A stretch of DNA of 64,000 nt from Yamagishiella unicocca (lineage: Eukaryota > Chlorophyta > Chlorophyceae > Chlamydomonadales > Volvocaceae): the NCBI GenBank assembly GCA_003116995.1, contig BDSL01000013.1, positions 1,240,001-1,304,000 on the forward strand. The letters are read 5' to 3'. Shown in pieces: positions 10,073 through 30,400 of the stretch. Made by a program: the position numbers and the translations under genes. Numbering within the stretch: position 1 is the first letter of the stretch; every line of letters begins with the position of its first letter. Below the pieces are notes generated by a model that did not search any database, had not been told where the DNA came from, and saw only the letters and a program-made list of their open reading frames with translations.

Positions 10073-13000
10073 ATGGAAGGCGCCTACGCGTTTACTTGCC
10101 AATTGTGCCGCGCCCGGCTGACGCTAGTAGGAAGCCTTGAGGCAGCCCCCGGAACGGAGTCGGCGGCATGGGCAGGAGGCAGAGGATTGTTGGTGCCCCC
10201 GCACCTCCAAGCAAGCGTTTTTGACCATACAAATGTGGACGAATCGTTCATAGTTCTGGATGGCAGGCGGCAAGGTGCGTGGCAGAGGTACTCATGGTTC
10301 ATTTACATCAAACAGTAAACATGTCAGGCACGCGGGCATGGAAATGTGCACGGCTGGGGCCGTCCCTACCCACGTCGAAGGGGCTGGCAACCATCGCCCC
10401 CTCATACAACCGGCTGCTGTTCGCAGGACCAATCACAACCCCGCTACCGCACCCACTACCGTCCCAGCATGGCGCGCACCCGACCCAGCCGCAGCAGCCT
10501 CACGCCCTGCAGCAGCTGCTCCCCTCACACCTGCAGCAGCAGCACCTGCAGCGAGGCCTGGAGGAGTCGTTCGTAATGCTGGGCTCAGCGTCCGTGCTGC
10601 GACCTGCCCCCGCCGTGCAACCCCACCCCCATCCTCCAGGGCATTTCCACCACCCGCCAGGACTCAGCCCGCTGCACCTGCAGGCCCTCCAGCAGATGCA
10701 GCAACAGCAACAACAGCAGCAACAGATAGGGGCTGCTGGGGGACCGGGACATGTTCCGGGGTTATCACTCGGTGCCGCTGGGCAGCAGCCGTCGCTGCTA
10801 CAGCAGCAACAGCAGCAGGTGGTTTCGGGGCAGCCCGGATCCTCACAGTCCGTGTTCGCCCAGCAGCAGCAGCACTCCGCGCACATGCAGCAGCAGAATG
10901 CCATGCATCAAGCGTCTCCGCAGCAGCAGCCGTCGCTTCTGGGCTCCCAGCGGCGGGGTGCGGCAGGCGCGGGGCCGGGTACGGCAGGCGGACCGTCTGC
11001 TGACGTGGATGCCGGCAGCGGAGGCGGAGGCGGCAGCCCGGGCGGTGCTGGCGGCAGCGGAGGCGGGGCGGCGGGGTCGGGTTTGGACTCCAAGCTGCAG
11101 GCCCTTGCGCAGCTCTTTGAGCTGGCGTCCACCAACACGCAGGTGAGGCGTATGTTGCCGCTGACTCGCGCGAGTTGCCTCAGCTTGGAGGGGCTGGCCT
11201 TGGAGGGGCTGGCCGGTACGACGCGTCTCCGTACGCTGTACGATGCGGGAGGGACAGCAAATTGCTCTTCCCTCCCTGAGCGACCGAGAGGGAGGGAGAG
11301 GAGAATGAGAAGCGCCGCCCTCGCTTTGTGGTGTTGTGTGGCTTGACGCCGGGGGGTCATCGCGCGGGTGGCTATCGCGATGTGGGTTCACTTCTTTGCC
11401 GGCGGTGCGTGTTCAGCTTGGGGCGGCGCCGATAGTCGCAGTCACTACAGCATGGCATCGAAGTGCGGCGCAGAGGGGTTGCCGGCGAGGCTTGCAGAAC
11501 TCGCCGCGGGCCACAGGCCAGACCGCACCCGCCGCCTAGCTGCTGCTGGTCCTTGTCCAGTGTCCGCACGCCGCGGCGCAGCCTCGACAGCGCATCGGGC
11601 CCCGCGGGTTTCCTCTCAAACGCCCCTTCCCCTCCTGCCGCTCGACCCAGGTGGACCACCCGCTGTGTATGGACTGCGTGGGGCAGCTCAAGGAGGAGAT
11701 GGATGCGCAGGTGCGGGCGGGGGCCGTGGAAACACGGTGTCTGTGACGCATGGGAAGAAGGGGCGGGTTGAGAGGCGGGTGGGGGCGGCCTGCCGGACCG
11801 GACGCCGGGCGGCACCTCCCGACGGCCGCCGGGTCGATGATGTCTCGACAGGCGGCCGTGTGGACGGAGAGGATGAGGGATGTTGATGGACAGAGAGGAT
11901 GAGGGGTGCGGACGGAGAGGATCAGGGGTGTGGCGCTGTCCGAGCAGCATAGGGTTTTAGGGTGTCGCGAGCCGCGTGGCCGTCTCTGTTCCCAGTCCGA
12001 TAAGGCCCAGTCTCCGTGCCGTGCCGTGCCGTGCCTCGGCTTCTTCCCCGCGGGTGTGCAGATCACGGAGGCAGAGCGGGAGATCTCGGCGTACAGCGCC
12101 TGCCTTGTGCAGCTCGAGGGAGGGCTCGCGGTGGGGGGCGGCGAGGCAGGAGGGCCCGGCGGCGGCGGCAAGGACGCTGAGGAGTACCAGCTGGAGGAAA
12201 TCAGCCGCCTGGAGCAGGAGCGAGACCAGGAGAGGTACGCGCGCCGACGGAACAACGCGCCATCGGACCGCGGCTGTCACCCGGGCCCTGACCGTGTATC
12301 CCCGATACCGCCTGCGGCAGGGTCGACACGCAAAGCACACGCACCATCCTGCAATTAGTTCGCGAATACGCCACAACGCGCCGTCGCACCTCCTCCGCCT
12401 CCTCGCGCGCCGCTGTGTCCGAAGCCTATGCGCCAGCTAGGCATCCCATGTCGGGTAATCGGGTGTCTTTGCACATATGTACACACACCTCGCAGGGCCC
12501 GCGCCGAGGTGTTGGAGTCGGAGCTGGCGGCGGTGGCTTCGGAGCTGGCGTCTCTATCCGCCGCCTCCGCCGACCTTGACAGCCTGGAGGAGCGCTACTG
12601 GCACGACGTGAACGACTTCGAGCTGCTGCTGCGCTCGCACACCGACGAGCGGGGGGCGCTACTGGCCAAGATAGACCGCGCGGGGCAGCGGCTGCAGCTG
12701 TTGAAGAACACCTCGGTGCTGTACGACGCCTTCAAGATCTGGTGGGTGCGCGGGCGGGCGAGGCGCACGGGATGGCTGCGAGGCAAGGCACACGAAGCCA
12801 GAGTCTGGACAATGATCTGCCTGTCTCCCTGGTCGAAGCGGTGAAGAAGCGAAGTGCTAGTTGGGGCGCGGGCTCGAGCGATCTGTACCGCCGGCTGGGG
12901 GCGCTGCGTTGTGGGTTAAGCGGCGGCGGGTCCCCGGGTCATGTCGTACCTAGGCCCCGGACAGCAGTGGCGGGTCCCCGGGTCATGTCGTACCGAGCGG

Positions 13001-14601
13001 GACGGGGGGGTGGCTGACTGTGCTTGCAGCTGGGCGTGCAGTTGCCCTTGGCGCCGTTGCGTCCTCAGCTCCTCACCCGGAGACCAACCCGAACGCCCTG
13101 GGCGCTGTCCGGCTGCTCGCCTGCCCCTGGCGCCCGCAGGCACGACGGGCCCTTCGGCACGATCAGCGGCTTCCGTCTGGGTCGCACCCCCGAGGTGCCC
13201 GTGGAGTGGGATGAGATCAACGCCGCGTGGGGCCAGGCGGTGCTGCTGCTGCACACAATGGCGCAGGTGGGGAGGGGGGGGCCTGTGGTGCTGCGCGCGG
13301 AGGCGTGGGGATCTGCGATTCCTTCCCACCGCCAACCTCTACGACCAATTACCTCCGTACGGTGATAGCCAGATCCGGGCATTTGCATCCTTAGCAACCA
13401 TCGCCGCCCCCCCTGCCGTGCTTTGCGCCTCCGGCCGCCCTCCAGATGTGCAAGCTGCAGTTCAGCCAGCACCGGCTGCTGCCCATGGGATCCCACCCCC
13501 GTGTCGCCGACAAGCGCTCCACGTACGACCTGTTCGGGCCTGTCTCCAAGCTGTGGTCCGCCAACTACGACCGGGCCATGGTCGCCTACCTGGCCTGCCT
13601 GAGGGAGTTCGGGGAGCACGCCCGCCGCAAGGACGCGCAGGACGGTGAGCAGCGGCGGAGAGGCAGGGCGGGCCGGAGTGGGAGGGTGGCATAAAGACCG
13701 GTTAGACGACGGGGGCGTGGCAGAAGAACCGTTTACGCGACGGGACGGGATAGTTGGCGCATGGTCGTCGGACACCGATTTTGTGGGCGCGTCGGACACG
13801 ACGGGGGGGTTCGAGGAAGATTGGCGCCGGCCCTGTGTGCTCCAGGCGCGGGCGCGGGCGGTCGTCGCCAGCGGTTGGGCCCTCGCCTCGCCTCTGCTGT
13901 CCAACGCCGCCTGGTAACCGGACGTGTAAGGGTTCCCGCATGCGCTGTTGCTCCGCCGCGCCCGCCGCGTACCCTAGGCAAGCCCATGCAGTTCAACTTT
14001 CCGTTCGCCATTGACGGTGACAAGGTCAACAACCATACCATCAAGCTGACGCTCAACAAGGACGTGCGCTGGACGAAGGCGCTCAAGTTCATGCTCGCGA
14101 ACCTCAAGGTGGGTTGGGCAGGGATGGGTCCGCCGTTTGGACCACGGCCGCCGCTGGGACACACATACCAGTGTCTTTAGTGCGGCGCAATAACAGGCAA
14201 TACAAGCCCTGCTCCTTAATTGACATCTGGTGGTTTGGTACCCGGAGTTTTGTTGGACCATGACATCGACGGTCGCTGCTGCCGGGTTTGAGACGGCTGG
14301 GACGTGGTGTGTGGACTGCTGGTTCTGCAATGGTCGCCGCCCAGAGCCACCCCCCGGAGGATACACATCGCGACAGTGCGGGGATTTCCATTAGAAGCTC
14401 CGACCTGGCCACAAACAGGGCCGATGCTAAACTAGCATCGTGCACAGCCGACCCCCTGTTCAGTCGCCCTGAGCTGCATTTTTGCCCATCGGCGGCCCGC
14501 AGATAGCACTCCAATGGTGCGTCAAGCAGGATCAATCACAGGAGGTACCGCATCTGCAGCATCTGCAGCAGGAGGGGCCACAGCTGTTACCTGAGCACTG
14601 A
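10073..14601 (+). CDS. ATG6: Autophagy protein 6 / Beclin 1 (VPS30 family)
   Basis: Subunit of the class III phosphatidylinositol 3-kinase (VPS34) complexes used in autophagosome formation and endosomal sorting. Nine phase-consistent exons: 10073-10274, 10427-11142, 11651-11710, 12062-12234, 12496-12741, 13140-13266, 13446-13644, 13978-14108, 14503-14601, giving 650 residues. Order: N-terminal CQLC (9-12) and an ESFIVL-type motif; a Gln/Gly/Ser-rich insert (about 68-300) with a second ESFVML motif; DHPLCMDC (308-315); coiled coil (about 327-455, from AEREISAY to [11 protein letters not shown]); then the evolutionarily conserved BARA domain from [16 protein letters not shown] (466 on) through [13 protein letters not shown] to [10 protein letters not shown]. 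The low-complexity insert makes it longer than most family members. Intron 1 and exon 2 boundaries rest on phase only; the conserved core is secure. Confidence 0.93.
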
Positions 14602-14913
14602 GCGCAACTGGTGGTTGGTCGCGATTGCGGCAGTGTATAGCGTGGCTTGAAAAGTCAATGAAATCAATTCATGTGTTTGGATATAAAGAGTCATGTACAT
14701 TGTTTGGACTGAGGGCTGAGGACCAGCGCAGGATTCAGGTTTCGAGGTAGGACGACCACTCGACTTCCCGATGCGCTTTCGGCGTTGTTTGCGCGATGGA
14801 GCTTGTGCTTACGGCTATTGCAGTTGGTAGCTTCCATTCATGAGTTCCATCGCTGCATGGCGCCACGTTGCCGTGGAATGAGGTGATGCCGGATGCAAAG
14901 ACGTTGGGAGCTA

Positions 14914-14918
14914 TGTAA
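14914..14918 (+). promoter_or_regulatory. TGTAA polyadenylation signal, ATG6
   Basis: First TGTAA after the stop, giving a 3' UTR of about 330 nt. TGTAA is the standard signal in Chlamydomonas and its relatives. Confidence 0.55.
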
Positions 14919-15207
14919 GGCATGCATGCGTGCAAAAGTAAGGCTGTATGTCTTGTTACGTTGTGTAAGACGAGCGGCTTGCCTCAAGGTCCCAAGGATT
15001 AATCTCCGAGTACAACTCCCATGTTACGCACTTACGAGACTCCTTAATACTTGGACTTGCGGCAAACCTCTTCTGTAGAACATTATTAAGTAAAACATAT
15101 TACGAGGCAGAGATTTAGGCTGCACCCAGCAGGGCCCGTCCCGTGCCCTTGCCTTTACCAACATACCTGCTGCGGTGCCTTTATCTGTGCTCTAGGTTAG
15201 AACAGAG

Positions 15208-23129
<7,922 letters not shown>

Positions 23130-23966
23130 GGGCCGAGAGCGGAGAAGTTTCGGAGCGGTGTGGGGAGGGGCGGGAAGTTGGAGTAAGGGCCGCGCGAGCG
23201 GGGTGGGGGATGCGGGGGGGGGGACGCGACGGCTGTGGAGGCGGCGGCAGCTGCTTTTGGTCAGTGTAGTGGAAGTGGTGGTAGTATAATGGTGCCGCTG
23301 CTGTCGTTGGATGGCTTACCGGTAGGCGTGTTTGGGTGGGTGGGTGCCCGATGTCGCGAGCGGCTGACGCTTGGCTGACGCTTGGCTGAGGCTGGGCTGT
23401 GCGATGGATAAGAGCTTCGGTAGCCCAGCGGCGAAGCGAGAACCGCGGGTTGTACATTGTGGAGGGCGCTTCTGGGTCTGCTTGAGAGTGGCCACGAGGC
23501 GAGTCGAGGGGTGTTTGGTGTGTGCGTCATGATTATGAATTCCCGTCCTGGTGGTCCGACGTTTAGTGTTTTGGAGGTGATTGGCAGCACAACGGTAGCG
23601 GTCCCCTGTTTGACGCTAGTCGTCGGTCATGGCTGGCATTGCCCACGTATACCTAAAAAAAGACAAAACACGACCAGAATACCGGTACATGCAAGGCGGC
23701 AACAAAGCACCCTCACAGAACACAGTGGCGCGATTCGCATCAGCGGCGGTCAACGCAGCTGCCGCGATTTTACTTGAAAGCTCCTCCCGTCTGTTTATTT
23801 TTTACGCGTGGATGACCGGTTGTGTCGGTAGCGGTTGTCAGTTGGGCTGGGTTACGGCCGCGAGCGGTATGTGAGCTGAGCCTGTGAATGCAAGGAGCTG
23901 CTCTTTCGGTGGTGGGTGCTGGCTGGGTGCCGCCGTAACGGCCGGGTAGGTTGTGCCATGTGGGGT

Positions 23967-23971
23967 TGTAA
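23967..23971 (+). promoter_or_regulatory. TGTAA polyadenylation signal, m-AAA protease
   Basis: First TGTAA after the stop at 23129, giving a 3' UTR of about 840 nt. The convergent TOP6B signal is at 24156-24160, so the two transcripts would end tail to tail with little overlap. Confidence 0.45.
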
Positions 23972-24155
23972 GTCGCCGCGTGGACACAGCTTGTTTTGCA
24001 CGGCACCGGTATTGAGTCGAGTCCTGCACAGCAGACGTACGTGTGGGGGCCAGCTACGCTCGCCTGCTGCAGGAGTGTGCAGGATGGCTCGCCCCACCGG
24101 CAAGCATCCGCCTAGCCGTTTAGCCTCACCAGGAACTGTCAGCGGACACCGTGCT

Positions 24156-24160
24156 TTACA
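24156..24160 (-). promoter_or_regulatory. TGTAA polyadenylation signal, TOP6B
   Basis: First minus-strand TGTAA downstream of the stop at 24405, about 245 nt away. Confidence 0.5.
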
Positions 24161-24404
24161 CGCGATCGCTGCTTCAACCACATCGTAAGCCATACGCACC
24201 ACCGCGCATGGCGGCCCAGCCAGCCCCGCACCCCCTCCCTCTAGCCATCAGTGCCGACCCACGGGTTTTCCTCTCATGCCCTCTTAAGCCATCATTCGGT
24301 TCCCCTCTTTTGTCAGTGTCCGGGTCTCCTCGGCCTCCCTTCCGGCCCCGCGTCCGCCCCCGTGTTCATGTCCCCAGCTTTCCTCGCCGCCCGCTTGGGT
24401 GGCG

Positions 24405-27400
24405 CTACGTGTAACCGCTGAGCAGCTTGATGACGCACGTGTTGGCGTGCAGCTCGGGGCCGTGCTGGTGGCGGCCGCTGAGGGGCACCAGGTACAGCGG
24501 CTCCTACGGAGGCCAAACCGGCATATAGGGGGCAGGGCAGGGCAAGGGTGGATGCAAGGCAAAACACGGGACATGTTGAGAGTGCTGCTGATGGATTCGG
24601 GAGGCTAGGAAAGGCACCTGGTAGGCGACAGATCGTCGATGAAGAGGCAGACGGCAGCCCAGAACACATGATGATGCCATTGGGGGATCAGAGAGCTGAG
24701 CATCAGGACTGGGGGGAAACACATATTGGGAGGCGGCTGGAGGCTGGGCCCCAACCCAAGCACCTAGTCGCGCTCTACGCCGCCAACGACCCGCTGCAAG
24801 CGCCGGGAAGGGAGAGTGACAAGTGCCTAGAGACCCTTTCCTATGGCTGCTCCGCCTCTCCCCCTACTCCGTTCCCGCCACGACGCACTGCCGCCCTCCA
24901 CCCCGTCGTACCTTGGCCACTCCCGCCGCCAGGCCCTGCTGCACCTGGTACTCGAGCGCCTGGCGCATAGGAGCAGTAGCAGCAGCAGGAGGCGGAACGG
25001 GGGGTTGAGAGGAAGCCCGTTGTAAAACCGATTAACAAAGGTGTGGTTGCATGCTGGCGAACATTGCTTGGGAAACTCGTTTGTAGTTGCAGCTGGAGAA
25101 CATAGTACTCGAGAGGAATGGGGGGTATTGGGACGCAGTGAAGAAGCTGAGGCAAAGCCCAGCGGATGAGGGTGGATACGTGACTGGAAGGCAGGGTTTG
25201 GGACCTGGCCTGCCAGCCGCTAGACGAGAGCGGGCAGGGTAGGGGTGGGCCTGCCCTCCGCTACCCGCGTCTGGCCACCCGCATCCCCTCACACAACCAC
25301 CACCACCATCACTCCACAGGCCACCGGCAACGCCACCTACATACTAACCACGACGGTTGCGATACCTCCCACCTAATACCACACACGTGCTCATGTGCTG
25401 GGCAGCTGGGGTTTTGAACGTCCGGCACCCCCACCCCCCGCCGGCTCGCGCGCGTCCAGGTGTCCGAAGCCGCCTATGCACCAGCTACACTTCCCATGTC
25501 GAGTCACCGGTTCGTTTCTGTAATCCCCCCGGCTCCAAACCTATGGATTTCCTCGCATACCCCCGGGTCCGGTAAATCGGTGACTTATACCACACAAGCA
25601 CTGACACGCACCATGTCCGTGTCGATACGCTCCACGTACTCCGTCAACCTCGCCTGCAGCGTCGCCGCCGTCACCTCGTGCGCCGTCACCGCCGGCAGCA
25701 GCTGCCTGTCGTCCCGCACCTCCAGCTGCCGCCGCAGCCGCTTCGCCGCCGGCGCCGCCACCTCCACCTTGACGTAGCCCGCCGAGGGCCCCGCCCCCTC
25801 CCCCCCCGAGGGCCCCGCCCCCGCGGCGGGATCCGCCGCGCGCTGCGCCATTCGCTCCAGCACCGAGAAGATCGCGTTGGCGACGTCGGGAATGTACTTG
25901 GTGAGGTTGCGCTTGCGCTGCTTCTGCTCGCGTGCCGCGATTGCGCGGACGATCTTGGCCTTGAGCTGCACGCAGCAGGCCTGCGACATGCGGATGTGGC
26001 GATGGCAACCGCAGGCAACCAGCGATTGTGACGGTAGCTTTGGTGTCGTATGATGGGGTTCACACAGGCCGTGATCGTGGAATTGGTGGGGTCGTGAAGG
26101 GCTGGCGGCCTTTCGAGAAGCCGCACGGACCGCGAACGTCTTGTCCATGGGGGCGGGGGGGTGGCACCACACGCACGACGCACCTGGATGGCCGACTTGA
26201 CCGCCGCCACCATCTCCTCCACGTCGTCGCCTATGTACTCCTTGCCCGCGCCCTTGAACGGGATCTTGGTGCTCACGATGCTCACGAACACGCCCACCTG
26301 CGGGGAGCAACCCAGATGGTGGTGGTGGTGGTGGTGGTGCCGGTAGTGGTGGTGGTAGTGGTGGTGGAGGTAGTGGTGGTTTGTGGTGCGGCGGAAAAAC
26401 AACCCGGTAGTTGGCGGTGGTGTTGAGGGGGGAGGAGAGGGGCCAGGCGGCGCGATACACACCCACCCACACCTACACCCACACACACGCCCACATCGCT
26501 GCGGGGCGCACCCACGGCCCCACCTTGTCCGTGGCCTGGTTGATCTTGTAGGCGCTCCAGTTGATGCGCCTGAGGGCGGTCTTGGTGATGACGTCGGAGC
26601 CGCCCTCGAACAGCAGCGGGATGCGGTTGGCGAAGCGGTGCACGTTGATCCCTGGGGGGTGGAGCGGGAAGAAGGCCGGGGTTACAGAAACGAGCCGGTT
26701 ACTCGACACGCGAAGTGCAGCTGGTGCCTAGCTTTCGGACACTGGACGCGCACGCATGTTTTTTTATTGGACTTGGCCGTGGGGTGCTTAGCTGGGTCCG
26801 ATCGGGGTCCAGCAGCACGGGTTGATGTGGTGATGGTGGTGGTGGCGGTGGTGATGGTGGCGGCTGAGGCGGAGGGGGGGGGTTGCAGCTGTGTACGCGG
26901 AGGCCGGGGGTTGAGACGCGGCGTACATTCGCCACAGCTTGGCCGCAGCAGCAAGCCGCTATGGCAGCGCAAGGGCGCCGCACCCAGGCCCCCCCCGCAC
27001 ACCGGGTTTGATGTCTCGGCCGCCCACGCTGACCGCCGCCTCCACGATGAAGGCGTGCCCCTCGAACACGCGCACGTCGCCCTGGTGCGTGGCGATCATC
27101 TCCGGGGCCAGCTCCTTCATCACACCCAGCCGCAGGTTGTACTCACCTGGGGGTGTGTATGCGTGTGTGGGGGGGAGGGGATGAGAGGAAACCCGGAGGT
27201 CGGGGTCGACGACAATCCCCCGCCCCCTCCGCTCACCCGCCGGACTGAGGTGGTCCCCCCGGGGGTCGTCGAAGCGGACCTCGTGGAGCAGCTGGTGCAG
27301 CCGGACAACCTGGGGAAGGGGGGGGGGGTGAGAAGACCAGGTGACACGACACAGGGTGTATGTAAGAGAATCCGCGAATCCACGGCCGACAAACGGAGGG

Positions 27401-30400
27401 GGGGAGGGGGGGCGAGAAGACCCGTTCACACGACATGGGGATGGCGGCGAGAAGGCCCGTTTGCAGGCAGGCTGAGTGCCACTCGAGTGGACCACTCAGC
27501 GAGGGGCCTGCCCCCTGCAGGAGCCCCCTCCCTTCACACGCGACAAACACGTGCGTCCTCGCTGCCCTCCCACCTGCTTCGTGACGAGGTCCTTGGGCCT
27601 CATGTCGCCGTCCACACCCGCCTGCATCTCGCCCACCAGCCGCTCTGCAAGCCGGAGGGAGGGGCGACAGAGCCGGCGGCAGCACCTTATCCGGCCTCCA
27701 CCGTTGGCGCGCGAAGAGGCGTGACACGGCAACAGGAAACCGCGACCGCGACCAACCAACCAAACAGACACAGCGACGCACGCACCGCACGTGCGAGCTG
27801 TGGGTCTGAACCGGACACCCCGCCCGCCCTACGCCCCGCGCCGGCCCGCCACGGAGCTCCCACTGAACCGGGCACCCTCAGCCCAGTGCCGCTGGGGGCC
27901 GGGGCGGCGGTAGGGGGCCGCTGTGGAGTGTTCCCTTCCGGGCCACGGCTCCAGCTAGCCGGGGAGGCAGCCGCCAGGTGCTTCTCGCCAGCCCCTGCTT
28001 CTCGCCCGCCCTACGCCGCCCCCCGCCCCGACCCCCCGCCCCGACCCCCGCCCCGACCCGCCTCGCCCTGCCACGAAGCTCCAGCGCCAGATGGCGCTCC
28101 GGCCAGCATGCCGCCCCACTACCCGTTACCCCTAGGGCGGCTTCTCGCGGGGTCCGTCTGAAGCCCCTCCGAGGGCGGCCGCCTCCCCCCTTCGCCTACC
28201 AGCCAGGGCGGGGCTGACGCAGTCGAACTCTTTTCTGAGGAAGACGGTGAGGGTCTTGGCGTCTGTGGCGGCGAGGAGGCGCTTCACCAGCTCCAGGTCG
28301 ACGGAGGAGGGGTGGTGCTTGGTGGTGCGCGGCGGCGGCGGCATCACCTCGGTGCGGCGTCTGGTTGGGCCGAGGGGCAGGGGGGGAGGGCGAGGAGGGG
28401 AAGGGGAGGAGGGCGAGGAGGGTAAGGGGAGAGGGCGAGGAAGAGCTGCTGTTTCGGCCGGAGGAGGGATGCGAGAGGGTCGGGCCACAAGGGAGGTGCT
28501 GCGAATCGGCGGCGCCAGGGAGGGCTGGATGCTGGGCGTGTAAGGCAGGCAGGTCGTGGGGATGAGGCCGAGCTCCCCCGCCCCCCACCGCCTCCCCCAC
28601 CGCCTCCTGTGGTTGTTTCACGCCCCGCCGCCGCCGTCACCTGAAGTTGATCCTCATGCTGTGCTTCTCGTCATCCGCCTTGTAGTTGAAGCAAAAGTGC
28701 GCGTAGGGGGTGATGACGGCGATCTGGCGCAGGTAACGAACCACCTTGGACCTGGCAGGGGGAGGTAGGCGGGGGCCAAGCGGCCGCAGAGGGGAGGCGC
28801 AGCAGCGCGTGGAAGGAATGGGGACATGGGGACGGGCGGTGGAGGCGGCGTGGGAGAAGCAGCGCCCACCGTATGTAGGAAGCAGGTAAGGTGTGCAAGA
28901 ACCCGTCAGCCCTACACCGCCCCTCAGCCTTAGCGGCCCCAACCCCCTGCCGACCTGTAGTACTGCCAGTTGCCCTCGATGGTGAGGCTCAGCACGGAGC
29001 CATGCCAGCTGTCGGGGTTGGGCAGATGCTCCTCCAAGTGCACGTTGGGCTCGTTCCTGGGGGGGGGGAGAGGGCAGAGAGGTGTTTCGAGGAAGACCCG
29101 TAATTTTAAGACCCGTGGATGCGAGAAAAACCCGTTTAGGACAGACGTTTTGAGATGCATGCTGGAGAACTGGGTTGGGCAGAGAGGGGTGTGGGCGGGC
29201 GACGGCCGGGGCAGGAATCAGGCGCCGGTCGGTGGGCAGGGGGAGCACGCTGTGTGTATGGCCAGCCTGACCTGATGCCTCCACGTTGCGGGGGTGGCCA
29301 CCAACGTTGTTGGATGCGGTGCAAAATGGCGCGGAATGGTGCGAGTACCGGTATGGCTGGCTCCCACTCCCAAACCCTAAAACCCAAGTTTCCCCTCCCT
29401 CCCCCAACGCCCCCCTCGCTCTCCCCGCCTCCTTCGCCCTTTTCCTTCCCCCCTTCCCAACCCCGACCTGTGTATGTCAATGTCCAGCACGTAATGGCTC
29501 CTGCTGGACGAGCCCTTGCGCGCCGAGACGATCTCGAAGGGCAGCCCAGTGGTCATCTTGGACCAGATGAGCGCCATCTTGGCGCCCAGGCCGAACTTGC
29601 CGCGGGTCTGCTTGACGCCGTACTTGGTTCCGGAGAGCACGCGGCCGAGCATGGCGGGGATGTCCCGATGGGGCATACCGGCGCCGTTGTCCTGCGCGGT
29701 TGGGGGGAAGGAGGCGACAACCGACGGGTAGAACGGGTAGGACCGGTAGGACCGGTGGGATGGGGCCGGAGCAGGGTAAGATTGCTTGGTTGGTTGGGAG
29801 TTCGGGGTACGGCCACGATCTTAGGATGACGCTTGTGGTAGGTACTCGTGCGGTCTGCGATCTGGCCGTAATGGGGAAAACCGACCAGCTCCGGAACCAA
29901 GTACTGCAGTCCCCTCTGCGACCACCGGCCCCACCTTGACGGTGACCTTGTAGAACAGGGTGCCTCGCATTCCGTGGCCGGGCTTGCTGCCCGCGGCGAC
30001 AGCAGCCAGCTCCTTCTTCTTAGCCTCGACCGCCGCCGCGCCCACGCCATGCTGGTTGGGGGGGGGCGAGAAGCGGCCGGGCAGGGGCGTCACGGGCGTC
30101 AAGCCGGGAACCAGGACCGTGGCCCCACTGACCTCCAGGTGAGGTGGTTGCGCTGGGGGGATGCAAACCCACTCCACGGGGTTCCTCTCAAACCCACCCC
30201 ACGGGGTTCCTCTCAAATCCACTCCACGGGGTTCCTCTCAAATCCACTCCGCGCTCCCCCTTGCGTACCCCGCACCGGGCTGATGCCACCCCGCCCTGAG
30301 CACCCGTCTCTCCCGCCCCCGCCTCCGACGACCACCCCGCTAACGCCACCCGTCCCTCCCGCCCCCGCCTCCGGCCCCCCCGCTGCGCCGCCCCCCCCGG

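Noticed and set aside
26383..28161. 592-residue plus-strand open frame
   Set aside because: It is the antisense of several well-supported TOP6B exons and introns.
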